Assembly (NCBI RefSeq): GCF_011040385.1
Contig: NZ_JAAIKB010000003.1
Span: forward strand, 1 to 64,000
DNA length: 64,000 bases
Direction: 5' to 3'
From: Falsiroseomonas algicola
Lineage (GTDB): Bacteria; Pseudomonadota; Alphaproteobacteria; Acetobacterales; Acetobacteraceae
Positions 49,649 through 57,413 of this stretch are shown here, one piece after another. The position numbers and the translations under genes are program-made. Below the pieces are notes generated by a model. It was not told where the DNA came from and searched no databases. It saw only the letters and a list, made by a program, of their open reading frames with translations. Every line of letters begins with the position of its first letter. Positions within the stretch are counted from its first letter, which is position 1.

Positions 49649-50041
49649 ATGCCGAAGCAGGGCGTCATCTCCAACCAGGTGTTCAAGGGCAGCCGCCCCT
49701 TTCCGCATGCCACCATCGCGGGCGGCTTCATGTTCGTCTGCTTCACCGGGCGTGACCGCGAAGGCCGCTTCGCCATCGGCGACGTCCGCGCCCAGACGCA
49801 GCAATGCATCGACAACATCCGCACCGTCATCGAGGAAGCCGGCGGCAGCCTGAAGGACGTGGTGAAGTGCACGGTCTACGTCACGGACCGCGCGAACTGG
49901 GAACCGATGAACGAGGTCTACTTCGCCAATTTCGCGGAGGACGGGCCGCACCGCGTCTCCTGCATCGTCACGGGGCTCGGCTCGCCGGACTGCCTCGTGG
50001 AGATCGACGCCACGGCCTATCTCGGCGACAAGGCGGGTTGA
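49649..50041 (+). CDS. RidA/YjgF family protein
   Basis: This 130-aa protein matches the RidA superfamily: GGFMFVCFTGRDREGRFAIG at the start, QCIDNIRTVIEEAGGSLKDV, and VVKCTVYVTDRANWEPMNEV. The arginine that binds the carboxylate of imines in true RidA proteins lies in the C-terminal part (usually R105); here the equivalent area reads PHRVSCIVTGLGSPDCLVEI, and an Arg in PHRVS is a candidate. It probably deaminates reactive enamine/imine intermediates, or is one of the catabolic RidA subfamilies. AGGAAG precedes the ATG by 7 nt. Confidence 0.9.
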   Translation: MPKQGVISNQVFKGSRPFPHATIAGGFMFVCFTGRDREGRFAIGDVRAQTQQCIDNIRTVIEEAGGSLKDVVKCTVYVTDRANWEPMNEVYFANFAEDGPHRVSCIVTGLGSPDCLVEIDATAYLGDKAG

Positions 50042-50053
50042 GTTACATATCGT

Positions 50054-50116
50054 CGATATATCTTACTTGAAGGCGTCGATCGGACTTCGATATATCGGAC
50101 TTCAGATATATCGGAG
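50054..50116. promoter_or_regulatory. Three GATATATC boxes upstream of the PadR gene
   Basis: Palindromic GATATATC occurs at 50055-50062, 50089-50096 and 50105-50112, in a strikingly A+T-rich patch. The last two sit in tandem repeats of about 15-16 bp (TTCGATATATCGGAC, then TTCAGATATATCGGAG). The boxes end about 20 nt before the PadR start codon, so the regulator most likely binds them and controls its own transcription. Confidence 0.7.
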
Positions 50117-50132
50117 TTCAATCGGAGACGCC

Positions 50133-50690
50133 ATGTTCCATCACCATCACCGCCATGAGGGCCGGCGCTTCGGCCATGGCTTCGGTCGCGAGGGCGGCCA
50201 CGGCCCGCACCATCACCGCCGCGGCGGCTTCGGCGGGCGCATGTTCGGCCAGGGCGATCTGCGCCTGGTCATCCTGGCACTGATCGCGGAGAAGCCGCGC
50301 CACGGCTACGAGATCATCAAGGCCATCGAGGACCGCCTGGCCGGCACCTATTCGCCCAGCCCCGGCGTCATCTACCCCACGCTGACCCTGATGGAGGAGA
50401 TCGGCCAGGTCACCGCCGCCATGGAAGGCAGCCGCAAGCTCTACACCCTGACGCCGGAAGGCGAGCAGGCGCTGGCGGAGAACCGCGCCGTGGTGGACTC
50501 GATCCTCGCCCGGATGACCCAGGCCGGCGGCGAGGAGGGCGTCGCCGCCACGCTGCAGATCCGCCGCGCCATGGAGAACCTGAAGCTCGCGCTGCGCATG
50601 CGCATGGGCCAGGGGCCGATCGATGCCGCGCATCGCCAGCGCATCGCGGATGCCATCGATGCCGCGGCCCGCGTGGTGGAGCAGGGGTGA
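50133..50690 (+). CDS. PadR family regulator with His-rich N-terminus, YqjI-like
   Basis: This 185-aa regulator opens with a metal-binding-looking tail of about 45 residues with repeated histidines (MFHHHHRHEGRRFGHGFG). A PadR winged helix follows: GDLRLVILALIAEKPRHGYE, then GTYSPSPGVIYPTLTLMEE. The order and motifs closely resemble E. coli YqjI, a nickel-responsive repressor of a ferric reductase gene. The ATG at 50133 has GGAG upstream and starts with the His-rich tail; an earlier in-frame ATG would run through the operator repeats. The DUF2218 gene follows with its start region overlapping the stop. Metal-dependent derepression is the inferred mode. Confidence 0.9.
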   Translation: MFHHHHRHEGRRFGHGFGREGGHGPHHHRRGGFGGRMFGQGDLRLVILALIAEKPRHGYEIIKAIEDRLAGTYSPSPGVIYPTLTLMEEIGQVTAAMEGSRKLYTLTPEGEQALAENRAVVDSILARMTQAGGEEGVAATLQIRRAMENLKLALRMRMGQGPIDAAHRQRIADAIDAAARVVEQG

Positions 50691-50695
50691 GCGCC

Positions 50696-50977
50696 ATGAT
50701 GACGATCGCCCGCGTCGAGACCGAGACGCCGGCCCGCACCATGGGCCAGCTCTGCAAGCATTTCGGCCACCGCATTCCGACCAGTCATGACGAGCGCCAG
50801 GGCCGCATCGAGTTCACCGAGGCGCTGTGCGAGCTGGAAGCGCAGGAAGGCACGCTGGTCCTGCGCCTTACCGCCACCGATGAGGCGGTGATGGCGCGGA
50901 TGCAGAAGGTGGTGGCCGACCACCTGCTGCGTTTCGCCTTCCGCGACCCGCCGCAGGTGGTCTGGCAGCCGGCCTAG
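50696..50977 (+). CDS. DUF2218 family protein
   Basis: This protein of about 93 residues matches DUF2218: ARTMGQLCKHFGHRIPTSHD at the start and ATDEAVMARMQKVVADHLLRF near the end. It carries one Cys and several His that may bind metal. Start choice: ATG at 50696 has AGGGG 8 nt upstream; GTG at 50687, overlapping the PadR stop, is an alternative. The family often sits beside siderophore-interacting reductases, so a role in iron or metal handling is plausible. Its stop TAG lies in a CTAG shared with the convergent pheT stop. Confidence 0.87.
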   Translation: MMTIARVETETPARTMGQLCKHFGHRIPTSHDERQGRIEFTEALCELEAQEGTLVLRLTATDEAVMARMQKVVADHLLRFAFRDPPQVVWQPA

Positions 50978-53448
50978 CCGCGCAGCGTCGCCCCCGTCGC
51001 CTTGGTGACGGCGGCGACGATCTTCTGGCTCGCGGCCTCGATCTCCGCATCCGTCAGCGTCCGCTCGCGCGGCTGCAGCGTGACCTGGATGGCCAGGCTC
51101 ACCTTGCCCTCCGCCACCTTGTCGCCGGCATAGCGGTCGAACAGCACGGCCTCCGTCACCAGCGCCTTGTCGGCGTTGCGGGCGGCGCGGAGTACTGCGT
51201 CGGCGGCCACGCCGGCATCGACCAGGAAGGCGAAGTCGCGCCGCAGCGGCTGGAAGGCCGGCAGGTCGGGCACCGACTTCTTGCGGCGCTTGGGATCGGG
51301 GATGGCGTCGAGGAACACCTCAAAGGCCACGGCCGGGCCGGCCAAGCCGATCTCCCGCCGGAGCTTCGGATGCAGCTCCCCGAAGGTCGCCAGCACCACC
51401 TTCGGGCCCTGGCGCACCACGCCCGACCGGCCGGGGTGGTAGAAGCCCGGCGCATCGGTGGTGACGGAGACGGCGGCCATCGGCACGCCGAGCGCCGCCA
51501 GCACCGCCAGCGCATCGCCCTTGGCATCCATCGCATCGACGGGCCGCGCCGGCGCCGCCCAGTTCGGCGCCGTCTCGCCGGCGCGCAGCCCCGCGGCGAC
51601 GGCCAGCTGGCTGCTGCCCGCGGCGGGGTCGCGATAGGCGCCACCGATCTCGGCCAGGCCCACATCCGCGAAGCCCCGCGCCGCGTTGCGCGCCGCGGCC
51701 AGGGCGAGGGAGGCCACCGGCGTCGGCCGCATCTGGTCGAGGTCGCTGGCGATGGGGTTCTCCAGGTGGAGATTGTCCGGCGTCTCGCCGAACAGCGCCG
51801 CCTGCTCCTTGGCCAGGAAGCCATAGGTCACGCAATCCAGCAGCCCGCGCGCGGCCAGCACGCGGCGGGCCAGCGCCGCGCGGGACTGCTTCGCGGAGAG
51901 CGCCGGGCGCGGCACCGGGCTCGCCACGGGCAGCGAGACGGCCGGCACGGCATCCAGCCCGCCGAGGCGCAGCACCTCCTCGACCAGGTCGCATTCCGGC
52001 TCGATGGCGGCGCAGCCCTCGGCGGCGGCCTGGGCGCGGGCGGCGGGCAGGGAGGGGTCCTGCGCCAGCGCGCCATGGCCCGCGATGTCGTTCCGCCAGG
52101 GCGGCACGGCGACCGTGACCGACGCCTCGTCCCGCTTCACCGGGCAGAAGCCGAGCCGCGTCAGCCGCTCCACCGCCAGGTCGGGCGCGATGTCGAGGCC
52201 ACCGAGTTCCTTCACGCGGGCGAAGCGCAGCGTCGCCTCCCGTGCCCAGGCGGGCTCGGCGCCGGCGGCGGAGACCTCGGAGGCCTCGCCGCCGCACAGC
52301 TCCATGATCATCCGCGTCGCGGCATCCAGCGCCTTGGGCAGCAGCGAGGGATCGATGCCGCGTTCGAAGCGCGACCGCGCATCGGTGCGGACGTCATGCC
52401 GGCGACCGGAGAGCGCGATGCGCACGGGGTCGAAGAGCGCGCATTCGATGAAGCATTCGGTCGTGGCCTCGTCGCAGCCGGAATGCTCGCCGCCGATGAC
52501 ACCGCCCAGCGCTTCCACGCGCGCTTCGTCGGCGATGACGCCATCCTCGCTGGTCAGCGCGTAGGTCTTGCCGTTCAGTGCCAGCAATTCCTCGCCATCC
52601 TTCGCCATGCGCATGGCGAGCGTGGTGCCCGCGACCTTCGACGTGTCGAAGACATGCAGCGGGCGGCCGACGGCGAAGGTGAAGAAGTTGGTGACGTCCA
52701 CCAGCGCGTTGATCGGGCGCAGCCCGATCGCCACCAGCCGGTCCTGCAGCCATTGAGGGCTCGGCCCGTTCTTCACGCCGCGAACGGCGCGGCCGAGGAC
52801 CCAGCTGCAGGCGCGCGGATCCTCGATGCGCCAGGTGAGCGGGGAGGGATAGCTGGCCGCGACGGGCTCGACCTCCCACGGCTTCAGCGTGCCGAGGCCC
52901 GCTGCCGCCAAATCCCGCGCGATGCCGCGGACGGAGAGCGCGTCGCCGCGATTCGGCGTGACCTTGATCTCAATGATCGGATCATCGAGGCCGGCGTAAT
53001 CGACATAGCGCGCGCCGACGGGCGCATCCGCCGGCAGGTCCACGATGCCGCTGTGGTCGTCGCCGAGCCCCATCTCCCGCGACGACAGCATCATCGCTTC
53101 CGATTTCACGCCGCGGATTTCCCCCACTTTCAGCGTGATGCCGGTGCCGGGGATGAAGGCGCCGGGCAGCGCGGCCACGCCGACCATGCCGGTGCGCGCA
53201 TTGGGCGCGCCGCAGACGACGGAGTATTCCTTTCCATCGCCGAGATCGACGCGCAGTGCGCGCAGGCGATCGGCGTTGGGGTGCTGCGTCGCCTCGATGA
53301 CACGCGCGATGCGGAAGCCGGAAAGGGCGGCCGCGCGATCCTCGATGCCCTCCACCTCGATCCCGATGGCGGAGAGGGTGGTGCTGATCTGGTCGAGCGT
53401 GGCCTCGGTCTCGAGGTGCTCACGCAGCCAGCTCATCGTGAACTTCAT
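50974..53448 (-). CDS. pheT: Phenylalanyl-tRNA synthetase beta subunit
   Basis: This 824-aa subunit shows the usual PheT order: an N-terminal tRNA-binding (EMAP-like) domain with HPNADRLRALRVDLGDG, the B3/B4 editing domain, the B5 domain (RLTRLGFCPVKRDEASVTV), the core synthetase-like domain and the C-terminal FDX-ACB anticodon domain (KALVTEAVLFDRYAGDK). It forms the (alpha-beta)2 enzyme with PheS and edits Tyr-tRNA(Phe). It starts 4 nt after pheS. Length is normal for the family. The 3' end is convergent with the DUF2218 gene and shares CTAG with it. Confidence 0.97.
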   Translation of the reverse strand: MKFTMSWLREHLETEATLDQISTTLSAIGIEVEGIEDRAAALSGFRIARVIEATQHPNADRLRALRVDLGDGKEYSVVCGAPNARTGMVGVAALPGAFIPGTGITLKVGEIRGVKSEAMMLSSREMGLGDDHSGIVDLPADAPVGARYVDYAGLDDPIIEIKVTPNRGDALSVRGIARDLAAAGLGTLKPWEVEPVAASYPSPLTWRIEDPRACSWVLGRAVRGVKNGPSPQWLQDRLVAIGLRPINALVDVTNFFTFAVGRPLHVFDTSKVAGTTLAMRMAKDGEELLALNGKTYALTSEDGVIADEARVEALGGVIGGEHSGCDEATTECFIECALFDPVRIALSGRRHDVRTDARSRFERGIDPSLLPKALDAATRMIMELCGGEASEVSAAGAEPAWAREATLRFARVKELGGLDIAPDLAVERLTRLGFCPVKRDEASVTVAVPPWRNDIAGHGALAQDPSLPAARAQAAAEGCAAIEPECDLVEEVLRLGGLDAVPAVSLPVASPVPRPALSAKQSRAALARRVLAARGLLDCVTYGFLAKEQAALFGETPDNLHLENPIASDLDQMRPTPVASLALAAARNAARGFADVGLAEIGGAYRDPAAGSSQLAVAAGLRAGETAPNWAAPARPVDAMDAKGDALAVLAALGVPMAAVSVTTDAPGFYHPGRSGVVRQGPKVVLATFGELHPKLRREIGLAGPAVAFEVFLDAIPDPKRRKKSVPDLPAFQPLRRDFAFLVDAGVAADAVLRAARNADKALVTEAVLFDRYAGDKVAEGKVSLAIQVTLQPRERTLTDAEIEAASQKIVAAVTKATGATLRG

Positions 53449-53452
53449 GAGG

Positions 53453-54544
53453 TCAGATCCCCTCGTGCAGGGAGGCGGGGGCGAGCGGGTCCGCGGCGTA
53501 ATGGCGCAGCCAGCGGAGGTCGCTTTCGTAGAAGGGGCGGAGGTCCGGCATGCCGTGCTTCAGCATGGTGATGCGCTCGATCCCCATGCCGAAGGCGAAG
53601 CCCTGCCATTCGCGGGGGTCGAGCCCGCAATTGGCCAGCACCTTCGGGTGCACCATGCCGCTGCCCAGGATTTCCAGCCAGTCGCCGCCGCCGCCGAGTT
53701 CGCCGGTCTTCCGGTTCCAGCCGATGTCCACTTCCATGCTGGGCTCGGTGAACGGGAAGTAGGAGGAGCGGAAGCGCACCGGCAGGTCGCTGATTCCGAA
53801 GAAGCTGCGCAGGAAATCGATGAGGCAGCCCTTGAGGTGGCCGAGCGTGATGCCGCGGTCGATCACCAGCCCCTCCACCTGGTGGAACATGGGGCTGTGC
53901 GTCGCGTCATGGTCGGCGCGGTAGGTGCGGCCGGGGGCGATGATGCGGATGGGCGGCGCCTCGCCCAGCATGGTGCGGATCTGCAAGGGCGAGGTCTGGG
54001 TGCGCAGCACGCGGCGATGGCCGTTGGCATCCGTGCCCGGCATGTAGAAGGTGTCGTGGTCCTGCCGCGCCGGGTGGTGGTCCGGGATGTTGAGCGCGCC
54101 GAAATTGTGCCAGTCGCTCTCGATGTCCGGGCCTTCGACGACCTTGAAGCCCATGGAGCCGAAGATCGCGGTCAGTTCCTCGATCGTGCGGCTGATCGGG
54201 TGGATGCCGCCATCCGCCGAGGTGCCGGCGGCGAAGGGGCGGGGCGGCAGGGAGACGTCGATGCGCTCCGCCTTCAGCCGCGCATCGAGCGCCGCTTCCT
54301 CCAGGCTCGCGCGGCGGGATTCGAGCAGCGCCTCGATCTCGTTCTTCAGGCGGTTGAGCGCCGCGCCGCGTTCCTTGCGGGCCTCGGCGGGCACCTGGCC
54401 CAGGCCCTTCAGCAGGCCGGAGAGGCTGCCGGACTTGCCGAGCACCGCGACGCGCACGGCATCCAGCGCGCGAAGATCGGCGGCGCCGGCAAGGGCGGCC
54501 TCGGTCTCGGCCCGCAGGGCGGAAAGGTCGTCCGTCTCAGTCAT
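53453..54544 (-). CDS. pheS: Phenylalanyl-tRNA synthetase alpha subunit
   Basis: This 363-aa catalytic subunit has the N-terminal coiled coil (about 1-90) and class II motifs: [11 protein letters not shown], then TSPLQIRTM (motif 1-2 area), [21 protein letters not shown] (motif 2) and [17 protein letters not shown] (motif 3). It charges tRNA(Phe) together with PheT. Its start overlaps the stop of an unknown 153-aa gene by 4 nt, which is not the usual rplT-pheS arrangement. All catalytic motifs are intact. Confidence 0.97.
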   Translation of the reverse strand: MTETDDLSALRAETEAALAGAADLRALDAVRVAVLGKSGSLSGLLKGLGQVPAEARKERGAALNRLKNEIEALLESRRASLEEAALDARLKAERIDVSLPPRPFAAGTSADGGIHPISRTIEELTAIFGSMGFKVVEGPDIESDWHNFGALNIPDHHPARQDHDTFYMPGTDANGHRRVLRTQTSPLQIRTMLGEAPPIRIIAPGRTYRADHDATHSPMFHQVEGLVIDRGITLGHLKGCLIDFLRSFFGISDLPVRFRSSYFPFTEPSMEVDIGWNRKTGELGGGGDWLEILGSGMVHPKVLANCGLDPREWQGFAFGMGIERITMLKHGMPDLRPFYESDLRWLRHYAADPLAPASLHEGI

Positions 54545-55002
54545 GATGCTGGCTTTCCTGCATGGGGGCCCGCGAGGCGCTCTCGCAAGATCGGCGCGGG
54601 CGGCAAGAGGTAGAGGCTGCCGACCAGTTCGTCCAAGGTCAGCGGACAGTGTTGAACGAGGTCACCCAGCCGTCCTCCCCAGGGGGAGCTTCGCGGCTCG
54701 TCCGGCGTGACAAGGTGCCCGGTGATGCGGCCCAAGGCCGATGATGTGTTCGCTCGCTCGATCATGCACCCGACCCGGCGCATCGCGTCGAGCCAGAGCG
54801 CATCGAGATCATGCTCGACCAGCGGTCGCATCGCGGCTTTGAAGCGCTGATCGAGGTCGCTCGCCACATAGAAAAGATCGTCCAGCGTCCTCCATGGATC
54901 CGCGTCGGGATTCGTGGCGAACCATTCGATCAGCACTTCCATGAGCTCCGTGAGTCTCTCACGGGCGAACAGCACGTCCTCTGCCTCGGCATCGTTGCTC
55001 AT
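54541..55002 (-). CDS. Unknown 153-aa protein between rplT and pheS
   Basis: No family recognised. The product [20 protein letters not shown]... is acidic and helical in its first 100 residues ([33 protein letters not shown]) and has no signal or membrane helix. Codon choice differs from the neighbours: it uses AGA, ACA, TCA, CGA, TTG and GCA, which are rare around it, so recent acquisition is likely. Its start is only 17 nt after the T-tract of the rplT terminator, leaving little room for a promoter, and its stop overlaps pheS by 4 nt. The DPW and DLDQRF segments recall small immunity-like proteins, but this is only an impression. Confidence 0.8.
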   Translation of the reverse strand: MSNDAEAEDVLFARERLTELMEVLIEWFATNPDADPWRTLDDLFYVASDLDQRFKAAMRPLVEHDLDALWLDAMRRVGCMIERANTSSALGRITGHLVTPDEPRSSPWGGRLGDLVQHCPLTLDELVGSLYLLPPAPILRERLAGPHAGKPAS

Positions 55003-55019
55003 CGTCGCACCCGGATACG

Positions 55020-55048
55020 AAAAAGGCCGCCCCCTGCCGGGAGCGGCC
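55020..55048 (-). terminator. Intrinsic terminator after rplT, possible attenuator
   Basis: On the minus strand a 10-bp stem with one G-U pair and a 4-nt loop (55025-55048) is followed by TTTTT (55020-55024). It lies 36 nt after the rplT stop. The next gene starts 17 nt beyond, so transcription of that gene and pheST must either read through this terminator or start within it. Confidence 0.9.
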
Positions 55049-55084
55049 CTCTTGTCTTCGATCAACCCGATGCCCGGAAGGGGC

Positions 55085-55450
55085 TCAGGCCTGCGCGGGG
55101 AGGGCGCCCTTCGCCTTTTCGACGATGGCGGCAAAGCCCGCCGCGTCGTCATAGGCGACGGCGGCCAGCACCTTGCGGTCCATCTCGATGCCCGCGGCCT
55201 TCAGCCCCGCGATGAAGCGGGAATAGGTCAGACCGTGCTCGCGCACCGCGGCGTTGATGCGCTGGATCCAGAGGCCCCGGAACTCGCGCTTCTTGTTGCG
55301 GCGGTCGCGATAGGCGTATTGCAGCGCCTTCTCGACCCGCTCCAGCGCGGGGCGGTAGGCGGTCGACGACCGGCCGACATAGCCCTCGGCGAGCTTCAGG
55401 ACCTTCTTGTGACGGGCGTGCTTCGTAACGCCCCGCTTCACACGTGCCAT
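55085..55450 (-). CDS. rplT: 50S ribosomal protein L20
   Basis: This 121-aa protein has the L20 start [20 protein letters not shown] and the conserved [20 protein letters not shown]. It binds 23S rRNA early in 50S assembly. It follows rpmI by 15 nt. In many bacteria infC precedes rpmI-rplT, but no infC is present upstream here. L20 often regulates its own operon; no obvious pseudoknot was checked. A strong terminator follows. Confidence 0.98.
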   Translation of the reverse strand: MARVKRGVTKHARHKKVLKLAEGYVGRSSTAYRPALERVEKALQYAYRDRRNKKREFRGLWIQRINAAVREHGLTYSRFIAGLKAAGIEMDRKVLAAVAYDDAAGFAAIVEKAKGALPAQA

Positions 55451-55465
55451 GGTTCCGCGCTCCCC

Positions 55466-55672
55466 TTACCGTGCCGCACCGTAGGGCATCCACTGCTTCA
55501 CAGTGTCGCCGTCCTGCTTCCGGAGCACGAAGGTGCCGCGATTCTGCAGCTTCATCTTGTTGGTCTTGGCGGTCAGCATGTGGCGCTTGTTGCCCACGCC
55601 CGCCTTGACCTTGCCGGTCGCCGTCAGCGTGAAGCGCTTCTTCACGCTGGACTTCGTCTTCATCTTGGACAT
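55466..55672 (-). CDS. rpmI: 50S ribosomal protein L35
   Basis: This 68-aa basic protein has the L35 signature [20 protein letters not shown] and [13 protein letters not shown]. The ATG at 55672 (MSKMKTKSS) is chosen because AGGAGG lies 6 nt upstream and matches family length; a longer frame to 55699 is not needed. It is the first gene of the rpmI-rplT pair. The 237 bp up to the divergent small gene at 55910 should hold its promoter. Confidence 0.97.
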   Translation of the reverse strand: MSKMKTKSSVKKRFTLTATGKVKAGVGNKRHMLTAKTNKMKLQNRGTFVLRKQDGDTVKQWMPYGAAR

Positions 55673-55909
55673 TTCGGACCTCCTGGTCGGGTCGGGCACG
55701 TCCCACCTTGCACCCTACCTCCCTTGCGGGGCTCGGGGCCGCACCATGCGGCGGGGACGCGTATCCACGGCCAGGCATGTCCAACACAAGGCCTGGCGCG
55801 CGGAGGGCGCCTCATAGCGGCGGGTGCGGGCGGGCGCAATCCCTGGTATCCGGGGGGCGGGCAGAACGGTTGCCGGACCGGCGGCGTTGCAGCGGCGGAG
55901 GAGAGACCG

Positions 55910-56119
55910 ATGCCCGACACCTACATGCAGGAACAGGCCGAGGCGCTGGCCGCGAAGCTCAAGCTGAACGACGGCAAGAGCGGCTATGTGGAGGCCACGG
56001 CCGATGGCTTCGCCGTCTATACGCGCCGGAAATGGCCGGGCAAGCAGATCACCAGCTGGGACGGGCTGCCGGTGGAGTGGCATGAGAATGTCGGCACCAA
56101 CAAGGCGGCCAACCGGTAG
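55910..56119 (+). CDS. Unknown 69-aa soluble protein
   Basis: No family recognised. The 69-aa product has KLKLNDGKSGYVEATADGFA and VYTRRKWPGKQITSWDGLPV and looks like a small beta-containing domain without signal or membrane segment. GGAGGAGAG precedes the ATG by about 5 nt, a strong ribosome-binding site, which supports real expression. It is a single gene, divergent from rpmI. The region after its stop contains several hairpins that may end its transcript. Confidence 0.75.
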   Translation: MPDTYMQEQAEALAAKLKLNDGKSGYVEATADGFAVYTRRKWPGKQITSWDGLPVEWHENVGTNKAANR

Positions 56120-56127
56120 CGGATACT

Positions 56128-56236
56128 GTGACCTTTAGGTCACTAACCCGCTTAAGCCGATTATGCCGGTTAGGTACGTTTAGCACCGATTTTCGAGGGG
56201 GTGCCCCCTCGCCACGGGCGCGGAGGCACCCGTGGC
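56128..56236. repeat. Cluster of three hairpins between convergent genes
   Basis: Three inverted repeats lie in a row: GTGACC/GGTCAC (56128-56143, 4-nt loop), CGAGGGGG/CCCCCTCG (56194-56211) and GCCACGGG/CCCGTGGC (56211-56236, 10-nt loop). The sequence between the first and second is A+T-richer than its surroundings. Lying between two convergent genes they may act as a two-way terminator, although no T-run follows on either strand. Confidence 0.5.
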
Positions 56237-56284
56237 GGATCGGAACGTAGCGCGAACTGGACCGCCCGCGCCACCCTTTTCGGA

Positions 56285-57256
56285 TCAGGCCGCCTGGGCC
56301 AGCACGTCCCGGCGCAGCAGGGCGGTCAGGTGGGCGGCGATCGCCCCCATGCCGGTCTGCGCGCCGGTCCGGCCGGCGCGGCGCTCGGCGTCCCCGTTGT
56401 AGTTGGTGTTGGTGTTCACGTCGTAGGCGTAGGTGTCGCCCTTCCGGTCCGTGATGAATTCGATGGCGCCGACGCCGATGCCGTTGGCGATCAGGAAGGC
56501 CTCCATGCGGTGGATCAGCGGGTGGCTGAAACCCTCGGCGATGCTGAACTTATGCGTCGGAGCCACCGCCGGGCACACCGTCCCCTCACCGATCGCGCAG
56601 GCATCGGCGGGGCACAGTTGAAAACCCTCGCTGGTGTCGACGCGGACGGCGTAGAGGAAGCGGCCGCCCACGAATTCCGCCCGGGTGATGAAGGGCTCGG
56701 GCGCCTCGATGTAGCGCTGGACCAGCCAGATGCCGTCCCGCGGATGGGCTTCCGGATCGCCGGTCATGTCGAGCAGGGCCAGCGCCTCACGCAGCCCGGC
56801 CTCGCTATGCACCAGCCGCACGCCGAGACCTTTGCCGGCGCGGTTGTGCTTGAGGATGACGGGGTAGCCGAGCTTGGCCGCAGCGTCCGGGATGTTCTGG
56901 CGGCCGACCACGGCGATGGTCGCCGGCGTCGGGATGCCATGCGTGGCCAGCGCCTGGTACTGCGCGACCTTGCTGAGCTCCAGCTGCAGCGCGCGGCGGC
57001 CATTCACCAGCGGGCGGTTGTGGCGTTCCAGCACCTCGATCACCGCGCCCGTGTATTCCGGGGCGTAGAGATGGCCGCGGGTGTGGGAGGAGGCGCTCAT
57101 GCGGTTGTAGAAGACCCCGGCCGGCGGCGGGCGGGTCAGGTCGAGCAGGCCGGTATCGAGGAACCACTCCTCATAGGGCGTGCCGAGCGCGTCGAAGGCC
57201 GCGCGCAGCGGCTCCACCCAGGCGTCGTTCTCGTGGATGACATGGACCTTGGTCAC
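56285..57256 (-). CDS. ATP-grasp family ligase, RimK/D-Ala-D-Ala-like
   Basis: This 323-aa protein shows the ATP-grasp core: LGYPVILKHNRAGKGLGVRL (ATP-binding lysine and glycine loop) near residue 145, WLVQRYIEAPEPFITRAEFV, and a metal-binding end VGAIEFITDRKGDTYAYDVN. The likely start is GTG at 57256 (VTKVHVIHENDAW) with AGGGAAAG 9 nt upstream; an in-frame ATG at 57340 would add 28 residues. The family joins a carboxylate to an amine using ATP. The substrate is unknown; the RimK-like order suggests an amino-acid ligase. It is a single gene. Confidence 0.82.
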   Translation of the reverse strand: MTKVHVIHENDAWVEPLRAAFDALGTPYEEWFLDTGLLDLTRPPPAGVFYNRMSASSHTRGHLYAPEYTGAVIEVLERHNRPLVNGRRALQLELSKVAQYQALATHGIPTPATIAVVGRQNIPDAAAKLGYPVILKHNRAGKGLGVRLVHSEAGLREALALLDMTGDPEAHPRDGIWLVQRYIEAPEPFITRAEFVGGRFLYAVRVDTSEGFQLCPADACAIGEGTVCPAVAPTHKFSIAEGFSHPLIHRMEAFLIANGIGVGAIEFITDRKGDTYAYDVNTNTNYNGDAERRAGRTGAQTGMGAIAAHLTALLRRDVLAQAA

Positions 57257-57413
57257 GGGCTGGGACTTTCCCTGGAAGGACGGCGTTTCGGCCCCAGAGA
57301 AGATGATTTTTCTTCCGTTCCGCAATACCTGGCCCTGCAAAAGAATTTCCTTCCCAGTCTACCGCGAATGCAATGAAAACGCTTTCTCCATGGCAGGGTT
57401 GCCCGAGAACGTC

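Noticed and set aside
50041-50130. CRISPR-like or iteron-type repeat array
   Set aside because: The repeats are short, only three, unequally spaced and placed just before a regulator gene; an operator explains them better.
51370-53571. 733-residue plus-strand frame antisense to pheT
   Set aside because: Same type of GC-driven shadow; PheT is complete with all its domains on the minus strand.
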